From contig JAJNPS010000031.1 in the NCBI GenBank assembly GCA_021155205.1, positions 30,596 through 94,595 on the forward strand: a DNA stretch of 64,000 nt, read 5' to 3'. The position numbers and the translations under genes are program-made. Of the stretch, positions 1-8,415 are shown in pieces. Source of the stretch: Rhodobacterales bacterium (GTDB taxonomy: Bacteria > Pseudomonadota > Alphaproteobacteria > Rhodobacterales > Rhodobacteraceae). How positions within the stretch are numbered: the first letter of the stretch is position 1; each line of letters starts with the position of its first letter. Below the pieces are notes generated by a model. That model searched no databases and had not been told where the DNA came from. It worked only from the letters and a program-made list of their open reading frames with translations.

Positions 1-1519
1 CGCCAAGGGATTGCGCCTGGACGCTCATCCACAGGGCATTGATGTCGTCGGGGGTCAGTTCCCCCTCGGCGCGGGCGGCGTGCAGCTTGCATTCGAAATC
101 ATAGAACGCGATCTGGCGGACAACCGTGTTGATCATGTCCTCCACCTTGCCTGCCAGCAGGGTCTTTTTCTCCGCCGGGGTCTTGGCCCCGTCCAGGAGT
201 TTGCGGAAGGTCAGCATTTCGCCAAAAACGGATGCCGTCTCAGCCAATGTCAGCGGCGTCGAGGACAAAAGTTCCCCCTGACCCGCCGCCAGCACCTGAT
301 GCACGCCATGGCCCAACTCGTGCGCCAGCGTCATCACATCGCGCGGTTTGCCAAGATAGTTGAGCATGACATAGGGGTGAACCGTGGTGACAGTCGGATG
401 GGCAAAGGCTCCGGGCGCTTTGCCGGGTTTGACGCCCGCGTCGACCCAGCCCTTGGTGAAAAAGGGTTTTGCCAGGTCCGCCATCGCCGGGTCGAACGCG
501 CCATAGGCGTCCAGTACGGTCCTGGTCGCGGTGTCCCAGTCCACCAGCTTTGGGCTTTCCTGTGGCAGGGGGGCGTTGCGGTCCCAGACCTGCAGTTTGT
601 CCAGCCCCAGCCATTTCGCTTTCAGCCGGTAATAGCGATGCGACAGTTTCGGATAGGCCGCGACCACGGCGTTGCGCAAAGCCTCGACCACTTCGGGCTC
701 CACGTGGTTCGACAGGTGCCGCCCGTACTGCGGCGTCGGCATCTTGCGCCAGCGGTCGTCCAGTTCCTTGCCCTTGGCCAGCGTGTTATGAACACGCGCG
801 AAAAGCTTGATGTTCTTGTTGAAAACCTCCGCCAGCGCGCGTGCCGCAGCCTCGCGTTTCGTGCGGTCAGGGTCGGTCAAGAGGTTCAGCGCGGCCTCAA
901 GGTTCAGGGGGTCCTCTTGCCCTGCGACTTCGAACATCAGGCCCGCCATCGTCTCGTCGAACAACTTGTTCCAGGCGCTGGCCCCAACGGCAGAAGTGTC
1001 GTGCAGGTACCGTTCCAGCTCATCCGACAGCTGGTGCGGACGCATCGCACGCATGCGGTCCAGCACCGGCTTGTACCGCGCGAGATCGGCACTGGTGGCA
1101 TAGGCCTGCGCCAGATGATCATCCTCCAGCCGGTTGAACTCCAGGCTGTAGAACACTGTCGGCGTTGTGAAATTCGTGACCTTGTCTTCAGCATCGGCCA
1201 TGAACTTGGCGCGCTCGCTGTCCATGGTGTTCTGGTAATAGCGCAGGCCCGCATAGGACATGATCCGCCCGGCGGTGATGCTGATCGCCTCGTGGTCCCG
1301 CACGGACGCCAGAAGGCCTGCGGCATCCAGCGATGCCATCTTGCCCTCGTATTTCGCGGCAAAGTCGGCGCAGGCCTTTTCGAGCCACGCCATGTCGCGC
1401 GCAAATTCCGGCGCGTCGGGACTTGGGTAAAGGTCGGTCAGGTCCCAGTCCGGCAGGTTGCCGAAGCTGCCCGCGCTGGAATTGGCGTCAAAGACGGGGC
1501 GGGGAAGGGGGAATGTCAT
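1..1519 (-). CDS. M3-family oligoendopeptidase (PepF-type), C-terminus cut by window edge
   Basis: Zinc metallo-oligopeptidase that cleaves short peptides in the cytoplasm. The minus-strand frame is open from the ATG at 1517-1519 to the window edge, giving 506 codons without a stop. The zinc-binding HELGH signature is encoded at 308-322 (about residues 400-404), inside a typical M3 context of LAHELGHGVHQ. The N-terminal half matches the helical PepF lobe that precedes the catalytic domain. PepF-like proteins are about 600 residues long, so roughly the last 100 are missing only because the window ends. The long plus-strand open frame over the same bases is an antisense shadow typical of GC-rich DNA. 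The physiological substrate cannot be read from the sequence. Confidence 0.9.
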   Translation of the reverse strand, partial: MTFPLPRPVFDANSSAGSFGNLPDWDLTDLYPSPDAPEFARDMAWLEKACADFAAKYEGKMASLDAAGLLASVRDHEAISITAGRIMSYAGLRYYQNTMDSERAKFMADAEDKVTNFTTPTVFYSLEFNRLEDDHLAQAYATSADLARYKPVLDRMRAMRPHQLSDELERYLHDTSAVGASAWNKLFDETMAGLMFEVAGQEDPLNLEAALNLLTDPDRTKREAAARALAEVFNKNIKLFARVHNTLAKGKELDDRWRKMPTPQYGRHLSNHVEPEVVEALRNAVVAAYPKLSHRYYRLKAKWLGLDKLQVWDRNAPLPQESPKLVDWDTATRTVLDAYGAFDPAMADLAKPFFTKGWVDAGVKPGKAPGAFAHPTVTTVHPYVMLNYLGKPRDVMTLAHELGHGVHQVLAAGQGELLSSTPLTLAETASVFGEMLTFRKLLDGAKTPAEKKTLLAGKVEDMINTVVRQIAFYDFECKLHAARAEGELTPDDINALWMSVQAQSLG

Positions 1520-1600
1520 GGGGCGGCCTTTCGTTTCGGGTTGCGCAACATGTAGGTTGGATTGCCCCCGATCTTCAACCCGCCAGCCTTTCCGATTGGC

Positions 1601-3214
1601 TCAAATATCCCCGGGGTCCGGGGGTGGACCCCCGGTCGCGGCCAGCAACCGGCGCAACTCCGCCAGGGTGTCGATGTCGGCCACACCCTTGTCGCGCCGC
1701 CAGCGCAGCATGCGGGGGAACCGCAGCGCGATCCCGGACTTGTGACGCGGGCTGGCCTGGATGCCCTCGAACGCCAGTTCGAACACGAGTTCCGGGATCA
1801 CGCGGCGCACCGGGCCGAACCGTTCGAGGGTGTTCTTGCCGACCCATGACGTGATCTCGGCAAACTCGGCATCGCTCAGGCCCGAATAGGCCTTGGTGAA
1901 CGGCACGAGGTCGTTGCCATCGCGCACCGCAAAGGTGAAATCGGTGAACAGGTTCGCCCGCCGCCCGTGACCGGCCTGCGCATAGACCATCACTGCATCG
2001 ACGGTGTAGGGGTCCAGTTTCCATTTCCACCAGTCGCCGCGCTTTCGCCCGGTGAAATAGGGCGAAGACAGGCGTTTCAGCATCAGCCCCTCGGCCAGAA
2101 GGTCGCGCGCGGTCAGGCGCTGGCGGGCGAGGTCGGGCCAATCCTCCGCGTGGACGCGGGGCGAATTGGCAAGCGCCAGCCCGGATGGCACGGCGGCGAC
2201 GATGGCCTCGAGGCGGGCGCGACGTTCGGACAGGGTGCGGTCGCGCAGGTCCGCGCCGTCTGCCTCGAGGAGGTCATAGGCCAGAAACCGCACTGGTGCC
2301 TGGGCCAGCGCCTTTTTCGACACGACCTTGCGCCCGATACGTGTCTGCAGGGCCGCAAAGGGCAGGGGGGCATCGCCCCGCCATGCGAGGATCTCGCCGT
2401 CCAGCACTGTGCCCAGTGGCAGGAAATCCGCCAGGGCCGCGAATTCGGGAAAGCGGTCGGTAATCAGTTCCTCGCCCCGGCTCCAGAGCGCAAAGCCCCC
2501 GAGGCGGTGGACCAACTGGCCCCGGATGCCATCCCATTTCCACTCGGCAATCCAGTCGGACAATGGCCCAAGCGTCGCCGCTTCGCCTTCCAGCGGGGAT
2601 GCCAGCGCAAAGGGATAGGGTTTCGCCCCCAGCCCGTCATCGCCCGCGATGAGCGCCGCGAAATCCGTGCGGGCGGGATCCCAGTCCCCCATCAGGCGGT
2701 GGGCAATCGTGGTTTCCTCCAGCCCCGTCGCCGCCGCCAGCGCCTTGGTCATCAACCCTTGGGCGATCCCCATGCGGAAACCGCCGGTCAAAAGCTTGTT
2801 GAACAGGAACCGCTGATCCCCCGGCAGCGCGTCCCAGGTTGCCATAACGCGCGCCTGGCGTTCCGCGGCGGGGAGGCCGGTCAATGCGATGATCGCCTTG
2901 ATGGTCTCGGTCAGGGTCAGGTCGCATGTGGTGGAAGGCGGCGGCAGGACCAGCGCAATCGTCTCGGCAAGGTCGCCGACGACACTGTAGCTTTCCTCGA
3001 ATAGCCATAGGGGAATGCCTGCCGCCCCAGCCGCCCAGGTGCGCAGTTCGGTCGAGGTCACGGCACGCCTGGGGCGGCGGCCCGACAGGATGGCGATGGT
3101 CCAGACGCGGTCGGGTTCAGGTGCGTCGCGGAAATAACGTGTCAGAGCGGTGGTCTTGGCCCCGGTCTTGGTGGTGCCGTCGAGGGCCGCGAAGAGGGCG
3201 GCAAAGTCTTTCAC
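1601..3214 (-). CDS. ATP-dependent DNA ligase (LigB/cisplatin-response type)
   Basis: 537-residue ATP-dependent DNA ligase that seals nicks using ATP instead of the NAD+ used by LigA. Residues 1-200 form the N-terminal DNA-binding domain. The adenylation motif KWDG is at about 226-229 within EWKWDGIRGQ, motif IV is EGLMLKR and motif V is KWKLDPYTVDAV; an OB-fold domain follows. Its start overlaps the stop of the upstream exonuclease gene by 4 bp, so the two are translationally coupled. Families of this architecture are annotated as ligase plus ligase-associated exonuclease in DNA-damage (cisplatin or crosslink) response, usually beside an Lhr-type helicase and a phosphoesterase. Neither partner is visible here. 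The last dozen codons, including the stop, are contributed by a repeated intergenic element. Confidence 0.9.
   Translation of the reverse strand: MKDFAALFAALDGTTKTGAKTTALTRYFRDAPEPDRVWTIAILSGRRPRRAVTSTELRTWAAGAAGIPLWLFEESYSVVGDLAETIALVLPPPSTTCDLTLTETIKAIIALTGLPAAERQARVMATWDALPGDQRFLFNKLLTGGFRMGIAQGLMTKALAAATGLEETTIAHRLMGDWDPARTDFAALIAGDDGLGAKPYPFALASPLEGEAATLGPLSDWIAEWKWDGIRGQLVHRLGGFALWSRGEELITDRFPEFAALADFLPLGTVLDGEILAWRGDAPLPFAALQTRIGRKVVSKKALAQAPVRFLAYDLLEADGADLRDRTLSERRARLEAIVAAVPSGLALANSPRVHAEDWPDLARQRLTARDLLAEGLMLKRLSSPYFTGRKRGDWWKWKLDPYTVDAVMVYAQAGHGRRANLFTDFTFAVRDGNDLVPFTKAYSGLSDAEFAEITSWVGKNTLERFGPVRRVIPELVFELAFEGIQASPRHKSGIALRFPRMLRWRRDKGVADIDTLAELRRLLAATGGPPPDPGDI
1602..1634 (-). 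repeat. GC-rich intergenic hairpin element, copy A
   Basis: Read on the minus strand, this stretch runs from a CGGGGGT arm through CCACCCCCGG to a GGATATTTG tail. The same pieces in the same order occur at 11008-11044. This copy forms the extreme 3' end of the ligase gene and supplies most of its TGA stop. Similar elements follow many genes in Rhodobacteraceae as I remember them, and probably act as hairpins or terminators. Confidence 0.6.
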
Positions 3215-4230
3215 TGCAGGCCCCCCCCAGCGTCCGCGATATCGGCGCCGTCGCCTGCGAATTCCGTGGCGACGATGCCCGCGTCATGGCCCTGCGCCGC
3301 AAGCCACTGGCGAAAGGGCGTCGTGTAGCCGTGCGTCACATAGACCTTTTCTGCCCCTGTCGCCTTGATCGCCGCGTTCAGGCCATCCCAGTCGGCATGG
3401 TCCGACAGCGCGAATCCGGTGCCAAGGTTGCGCCGTCGCCGGATGCCGCGCACCGCCATCCAGCCCGACGCAAAGGCCTCGTCGGATGGCGCGAACCGGC
3501 CCGCCCAGACCGATCCCAATGCCGACGGTGGTGCGATCACCAGGGCGCCCGGATGGGTCTTGCCCGTCACCTCGCGCGTCACGCGGATCGTCGGCGGCAG
3601 CGCGTACCCTTGCGCGCGCAGGATCGCGGTCACCTCCTCGACCGCGCCATGGGTCAGGATCGGGCCGACAGGGGGCAGCCCCGCCATCAGCCGCTGCGCC
3701 TTGCCGAAACTGTAGGCCCCAAGGATCGAGGTCTTGCCCGCTGCCGCGTTGGACGCCCACCAGTGGGCAATATCGTCCATCACCTGCGGCTGCGGCGCCC
3801 AGCGAAAGACCGGCAGGCCAAAGGTGCATTCGCTGATGAAGGCGTGGCAGGCGACTGGTTCGAACGTCTCGGTCAGCCCGTCGGCCTCGGTCTTGTAGTC
3901 GCCTGAGACGACCCAGACCTGTCCCTCGACCTCGACCCGGATCTGCGCCGATCCCGGCACATGGCCCGCAGGGTGAAAGCTGACTACAGCACCGCCGACC
4001 TGTCGCCGTTCACCATAGGCGATCGCGTCTGCAGTGATCGGTCCGAGGCGGTGGCGGATCACCGGCAAGGCGGCATGCGTCGCAAGATAAGTCCCATGCC
4101 CCATCCGCGCGTGATCCGAGTGGCCGTGGGTGATCAGCGCCCTGTCTACCGGGCGCCACGGGTCGATGTAAAAGTCGCCCGCAGGGCAGTAGATGCCCTG
4201 TTCGGTAAAGGTCAGGACGGGCTTGGCCAT
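3211..4230 (-). CDS. Ligase-associated DNA damage response exonuclease (metallo-beta-lactamase fold)
   Basis: 339-residue metallo-beta-lactamase/beta-CASP-like nuclease. The zinc motif HGHSDH is at residues 35-40, and a second metal-ligand region contains HPAGHVPGS. The ATG at 4228-4230 is preferred to an upstream start because MAKPVLTFTEQGIYCPAGDF is the usual N-terminus of the family. The gene is immediately upstream of, and overlaps by 4 bp, the ATP-dependent ligase gene. This pair is a recognised repair unit in which the nuclease is thought to process DNA ends before sealing. A cytoplasmic location is expected, as there is no signal peptide. The DNA substrate is unknown from sequence alone. 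Confidence 0.88.
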   Translation of the reverse strand: MAKPVLTFTEQGIYCPAGDFYIDPWRPVDRALITHGHSDHARMGHGTYLATHAALPVIRHRLGPITADAIAYGERRQVGGAVVSFHPAGHVPGSAQIRVEVEGQVWVVSGDYKTEADGLTETFEPVACHAFISECTFGLPVFRWAPQPQVMDDIAHWWASNAAAGKTSILGAYSFGKAQRLMAGLPPVGPILTHGAVEEVTAILRAQGYALPPTIRVTREVTGKTHPGALVIAPPSALGSVWAGRFAPSDEAFASGWMAVRGIRRRRNLGTGFALSDHADWDGLNAAIKATGAEKVYVTHGYTTPFRQWLAAQGHDAGIVATEFAGDGADIADAGGGLQ

Positions 4231-4398
4231 GCCTTCAGGATAGCGCCCCGGTCGCCGATGGCAAAGCCGCCCCTTCCCGTGGACAGGTTTGCTCAATTCT
4301 TGGGCAACTGCACACCATGCGCCCGATTGTGCCGCCTTTCACTTCCCCTCGGTTCAAGGGGTTGATTTACTGATGCCAGGGCGCAGCGGGGAATTCGG

Positions 4399-5811
4399 GT
4401 GCATCCATATTTCAACGAAATGTACCAGGGCACCGATGTGCGCAGCCCCTATACGCGCCTGCAGGACTGGGTCAGCGCCATGCCGGCCGAGCTGCGCAGC
4501 CTGAAGCAGGCCGAGGCGGAGGCGCTGTTCCGCCGGATCGGCATCACCTTTGCGGTCTATGGCGAAGGCGGCGATCCCGACCGGCTGATTCCGTTCGACA
4601 TGTTTCCGCGCGTGTTTTCCGGGGCGGAGTGGTCGCGGCTGGAACGCGGCATCAAGCAGCGGGCACGGGCGCTGAACGCCTTTCTCGTCGATGTCTACGG
4701 GCGCGGGGAAATCGTGCGCGCAGGCCGGATACCGGCGCGACTGGTCTACCACAACGAGGCCTATGAAAAGTCGGTTGCGGGTTTTGTGCCGCCCAAAGGC
4801 GTCTATTCCCACATCGTCGGCATCGACCTGGTGCGCACAGGGCCGGACGAGTTCTTTGTGCTGGAGGACAACTGCCGCACGCCGTCCGGCGTCAGTTACA
4901 TGCTGGAAAACCGCGAAATCATGATGCGGATGTTTCCCGACCTGTTCCGCGAGAACCGGATCGAGCCGGTGGACAGCTATCCCGAAAAGCTGCGCCGCAC
5001 GCTGGCATCTGTCGCGCCCGCGAAATGCGACCGCGAGCCGACGGTGGTGATCCTGACGCCGGGATCGTTCAATTCCGCCTATTACGAACATTCGTTCCTT
5101 GCCGACCTGATGGGTGTGGAACTGGTCGAGGGCCAGGATCTGTTCGTCGATGGCGCTTTTGTCTACATGCGCACCACCGAAGGCCCGCGCCGGGTGGACG
5201 TGATCTATCGGCGCATCGACGACGCATTCATCGACCCGTTGTGTTTCCGGCCCGACAGTGTGCTGGGCATTCCGGGGCTGATGGATGTCTATCGGTCGGG
5301 CGGGGTCAGCATCTGTTCCGCACCGGGGGCGGGGGTCGCGGACGACAAGGCGGTCTATACCTATGTGCCCGAGATGATCCGGTTCTACCTGGGCGAAGAG
5401 CCGATCCTGCAGAACGTGCCGACCTGGCAATGCGGCAAAGCGGACGATCTGGGCCATGTCCTTGATAAATTGCCGGAACTGGTGGTGAAAGAGGTGCATG
5501 GGTCGGGCGGCTACGGCATGCTGGTCGGGCCCCGCTGCACCAGGGCCGAGATCGAGGCATTCCGGGCCAAGATCGTGGAAAACCCCGGCAACTACATCGC
5601 GCAACCGACCCTGGCCCTGTCGACGGTGCCGACATTCGTCGAGGCTGGCATCGCGCCCCGCCATGTCGACCTGCGGCCCTATTGTCTGGTGGGGGAACGG
5701 ATCGAGCTGGTTCCGGGCGGGCTGACGCGGGTGGCGCTGAAGGATGGATCGCTGGTCGTGAACTCGTCGCAGGGCGGGGGCGTCAAGGATACATGGGTGC
5801 TGGCGGAATGA
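4399..5811 (+). CDS. Circularly permuted ATP-grasp protein (DUF404/DUF407), Anbu operon
   Basis: 470-residue member of the circularly permuted ATP-grasp family. Its landmark blocks are visible: a VYHNEAYEKS region, the IVGIDLVRTGPDEFFVLEDN block, the NCRTPSGVSYMLENR stretch, and KEVHGSGGYGMLVG near residues 375-385. ATP-grasp enzymes form amide or peptide bonds between a carboxylate and an amine via acyl phosphate. The start is the GTG at 4399; no in-frame ATG lies just upstream. It is the first gene of an operon with alpha-E, transglutaminase and Anbu genes, a conserved neighbourhood suggesting synthesis and turnover of an unknown peptide-like modification. No substrate is proven for this family. 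Confidence 0.9.
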   Translation: MHPYFNEMYQGTDVRSPYTRLQDWVSAMPAELRSLKQAEAEALFRRIGITFAVYGEGGDPDRLIPFDMFPRVFSGAEWSRLERGIKQRARALNAFLVDVYGRGEIVRAGRIPARLVYHNEAYEKSVAGFVPPKGVYSHIVGIDLVRTGPDEFFVLEDNCRTPSGVSYMLENREIMMRMFPDLFRENRIEPVDSYPEKLRRTLASVAPAKCDREPTVVILTPGSFNSAYYEHSFLADLMGVELVEGQDLFVDGAFVYMRTTEGPRRVDVIYRRIDDAFIDPLCFRPDSVLGIPGLMDVYRSGGVSICSAPGAGVADDKAVYTYVPEMIRFYLGEEPILQNVPTWQCGKADDLGHVLDKLPELVVKEVHGSGGYGMLVGPRCTRAEIEAFRAKIVENPGNYIAQPTLALSTVPTFVEAGIAPRHVDLRPYCLVGERIELVPGGLTRVALKDGSLVVNSSQGGGVKDTWVLAE

Positions 5812-5845
5812 GCAGGAGGTGGAGGATGTTGCAAGGCCAGTCGCC

Positions 5846-5880
5846 CCGGCCAAAATTTTTCGGCGAAAAATTTTGGCCGG
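5846..5880. repeat. Perfect 15-bp inverted repeat (hairpin)
   Basis: Arms 5846-5860 and 5866-5880 are exact reverse complements (CCGGCCAAAATTTTT on the left), separated by the 5-nt loop CGGCG. The hairpin sits in the 82-bp gap between the ATP-grasp and alpha-E genes, 13 bp before the latter's ATG. It could act as a transcript-stability or attenuation element, or be a dispersed palindromic repeat. No second copy occurs in this window. Confidence 0.75.
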
Positions 5881-5893
5881 GATCGGTCCCTCA

Positions 5894-6844
5894 ATGCTGA
5901 GCCGCACCGCCGACAACCTGTACTGGATCGCGCGATACATGGAGCGCGCGGATACCTCGGCGCGTCTCTTGGAGGTCGGCAGCCGGATCAGCCTGATCCC
6001 GTCCGCGCATGGCTATCGCAGCGAGTGGGACAGCCTGTTGCAGGCATCGGGCATGGCCGAGGGGTTCGCGAAAAAATATGGCGACCCGGTGCAGCGCAAC
6101 ATCGAAAGCTATCTGTTCTTTGACCGCGACAACGGATCGTCCGTCGCCAGCTGCATCACGGGCGCGCGCGAAAACGGGCGGATCGTGCGCACCGCGCTGA
6201 CGGCACAGGTCTGGGACGCGCTGAACGTCGCCTATGAGGAATTGCGGGCGCTGGAACGCCGCCCGCGCAGCGAGTTGCAGCAGTCGCGCCTGACCGAATG
6301 GACGATGCGCCAGGCGGCGATGGTGCGCGGGGCCATTGATGCCACGCTTTTGCGCAATGACGGCTATAACTTCCTGAACATCGGGTACTATCTGGAACGC
6401 GCCGACAACACTGCACGCCTGATGGACGTGAAATACTACGTTCTTTTGCCGCGCGTCGATTTCGTGGGGTCGGGCCTCGACAACTATCAATGGACGACCC
6501 TGCTGCGGGCGATGGGCGCGCACCGGGCCTTTCACTGGGCTTACGGCGGCGAGGTGACGGCGGCAAAGATCGCGCATTTCCTGATCCTGAACCCGCAATC
6601 GCCCCGGTCGCTGACCACCTGCGTCGCAGGGATCGCGAACCATCTGGGGCGGTTGGCCAAACTTTATGGGCAGGAGACAGAGGCCCAAGCCCGCGCCCGG
6701 ACGATGCTGGCAGGGCTGGAGGGCGAAACGGTGGACCGCATCATCGACGAGGGCCTGCACGAATACCTGACGCGGTTCATCGGCGATGCTGCGGGCCTCG
6801 GGCTGGCAATCCAGCAGACCTATCTCAGCCGGGCGCACGCATGA
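5894..6844 (+). CDS. Alpha-E domain protein (DUF403), Anbu operon
   Basis: 316-residue all-helical alpha-E domain protein beginning MLSRTADNLYWIARYMERAD, the usual family N-terminus. That is why the ATG at 5894 is chosen over an upstream in-frame ATG whose extension would run through the palindrome. The family almost always neighbours a circularly permuted ATP-grasp and a transglutaminase, and its biochemical role is undefined. It has no signal peptide or membrane segment. Its stop overlaps the transglutaminase start by 4 bp (ATGA), pointing to translational coupling. A repeated YLERADNTARLMDVKYY block near residues 165-185 echoes the N-terminal ERADTSARLLEV block, suggesting an internal helical duplication. 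Confidence 0.9.
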   Translation: MLSRTADNLYWIARYMERADTSARLLEVGSRISLIPSAHGYRSEWDSLLQASGMAEGFAKKYGDPVQRNIESYLFFDRDNGSSVASCITGARENGRIVRTALTAQVWDALNVAYEELRALERRPRSELQQSRLTEWTMRQAAMVRGAIDATLLRNDGYNFLNIGYYLERADNTARLMDVKYYVLLPRVDFVGSGLDNYQWTTLLRAMGAHRAFHWAYGGEVTAAKIAHFLILNPQSPRSLTTCVAGIANHLGRLAKLYGQETEAQARARTMLAGLEGETVDRIIDEGLHEYLTRFIGDAAGLGLAIQQTYLSRAHA

Positions 6845-7650
6845 TGCTGTTGTCGGTCGATCATGTCACGCGCTATCGCTATGACCAGCCGGTGCGCGCG
6901 GTCGTGCAAAGCCACCGGCTGACGCCGTCGGTCCATGACGGACAGCGCGCGGTCGACTGGCAGGTTACGGTCAGCGGCGGCACCAAGGGCGGATCGTTCC
7001 GCGATGGCGCGGGCGACGTCGTGCAGGGCTGGACGGTTGCGGGGCCAGCCGACGAAATCGTCGTGACCGTCAAGGGCACGGTCGAGACGACCGACCTGAC
7101 CGGCGTGCTGCGCGGCCACCGCGAGACGGTCAATCCCGAATGCTACATGCGCGGCACGGGTCCGACCCGCATCGACATGATGCTGCGACGCCTCGCGGAT
7201 GGGGTCGCAGGGGCGGCGGGTCTTGATCTTGCACATGCCTTGATGGGCGCGGTTGCCGATGCCATTGCCTACCGCCCCGGCGTCACCTCGGCCCATACCA
7301 CGGCGGCCGAGGCGCTGGCCCTGGGCGAGGGGGTCTGCCAGGACCACGCCCATGCCCTGATCGCCCTTGCGCGGGTGCGGGGCATGCCTGCGCGCTATGT
7401 CTCGGGCTATCTGCATTCCGATGCCACCGGAGAGGCGCATGAGGCAGCCCACGCCTGGGCGGAACTGCACGTGCCGGGGCTTGGCTGGGTCGGCTTTGAT
7501 CCCGCCAACCGCTGCTGTCCCGATGACCGCTATATTCGCCTCGGGTCCGGCATGGATGCCCAGGACGCCGCCCCGATCCGGGGCATTTCGCGCGGATCGG
7601 GACACGAGGCGCTGGATGTGGTGGTTGCGGTTCTGGCGGGTGCCCAATAG
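6841..7650 (+). CDS. Transglutaminase-like cysteine peptidase family protein, Anbu operon
   Basis: 269-residue bacterial transglutaminase-like protein with an N-terminal beta domain (VDHVTRYRYDQPV) and a transglut core. The catalytic triad can be read as Cys in GEGVCQDHAH, His in AAHAWAEL and Asp in GFDPANR. Such proteins are expected to hydrolyse or form isopeptide or amide bonds. It overlaps the alpha-E gene by 4 bp and is followed 42 bp later by the Anbu protease gene. The organisation matches the conserved ATP-grasp/alpha-E/transglutaminase/Anbu module; acting on the product of the ATP-grasp enzyme is an inference from context. Confidence 0.9.
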   Translation: MMLLSVDHVTRYRYDQPVRAVVQSHRLTPSVHDGQRAVDWQVTVSGGTKGGSFRDGAGDVVQGWTVAGPADEIVVTVKGTVETTDLTGVLRGHRETVNPECYMRGTGPTRIDMMLRRLADGVAGAAGLDLAHALMGAVADAIAYRPGVTSAHTTAAEALALGEGVCQDHAHALIALARVRGMPARYVSGYLHSDATGEAHEAAHAWAELHVPGLGWVGFDPANRCCPDDRYIRLGSGMDAQDAAPIRGISRGSGHEALDVVVAVLAGAQ

Positions 7651-7692
7651 GGTAACGGCAGGGCCGAACAAGCTCCGGGCGGGGGAACGGGA

Positions 7693-8415
7693 ATGACGTA
7701 TTGCGTGGGCCTTCTGTTGAACGAAGGCATGGTCCTGCTGTCGGATACCCGCACCAATGCGGGGCTGGACAACATCTCGACCTATCGCAAGATGTATACG
7801 TTCGAAGACCCCGGAGAACGGGTCATCGTGATCATGACCGCAGGCAGCCTGTCGGTCACGCAAACCACATTGTCCCGCCTGCGCGAGGCGGTGGACGACC
7901 CCGAGGCCACGCCCGAGACGTCGATCATGCTGGCGCCGACGCTTTTGAAGGTGGCCGACATCGTGGGCGACATGCTGGCCGAGGTGCGCGGCGAGGTGGA
8001 CGAAAAGATCAGCGCCATGCAGGGAGCCACCGCCAGCCTGATCGTGGCGGGTCAGCGCAAGGGCGGCGCCATGCGGCTCTTTCTGATCTATCCCGAAGGC
8101 AACCATATCGAGGCGACCGAGGATGCGCCGTTCCTGCAGATCGGCGAGCACAAATACGGCAAGCCGATCCTCGACCGTGTAATCAAGCCCACAACCAGCC
8201 TGCTGGATGCGCAGAAGGCCGTGCTGTTGTCGATGGATTCGACGCTGCGGTCGAACCTGTCGGTCGGGATGCCGCTGGACCTGGCGGTGATCGCCAAGGA
8301 CGACTGCAAGGTCACGCACAAGCGGCGGATCGAGGCAGGGGACAAGGGCTTTCAGGCGATGAGCGAGGCCTGGTCACGCGCGCTCCGCGACGGGTTCGGC
8401 AGGATCGAGATCTAG
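7693..8415 (+). CDS. Anbu proteasome-like peptidase
   Basis: 240-residue member of the Anbu family (ancestral beta subunit), an Ntn-hydrolase related to HslV and 20S beta subunits. The protein begins MTYCVGLLLNEGMVLLSDTRT, so removal of Met would expose Thr2 as nucleophile, and the conserved SDTRTNAG segment follows. Anbu proteins assemble into open helical rings rather than closed barrels and lack a dedicated unfoldase. No hslU-like ATPase gene is nearby. The gene closes the operon that begins at 4399. Transcription probably continues into the IS remnant, which begins at the base following the stop codon. Confidence 0.92.
   Translation: MTYCVGLLLNEGMVLLSDTRTNAGLDNISTYRKMYTFEDPGERVIVIMTAGSLSVTQTTLSRLREAVDDPEATPETSIMLAPTLLKVADIVGDMLAEVRGEVDEKISAMQGATASLIVAGQRKGGAMRLFLIYPEGNHIEATEDAPFLQIGEHKYGKPILDRVIKPTTSLLDAQKAVLLSMDSTLRSNLSVGMPLDLAVIAKDDCKVTHKRRIEAGDKGFQAMSEAWSRALRDGFGRIEI

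Noticed and set aside
11..1555. 514-codon plus-strand open frame over the oligoendopeptidase gene
   Set aside because: Antisense shadow in GC-rich DNA: the minus strand encodes a full M3 peptidase sequence with HELGH, and the plus-strand product is rich in Arg, Gln and His without recognisable domains.
4354..5940. 528-codon minus-strand open frame over the ATP-grasp gene
   Set aside because: Mirror of a well-conserved ATP-grasp protein; the reverse translation lacks similarity and crosses the palindrome.
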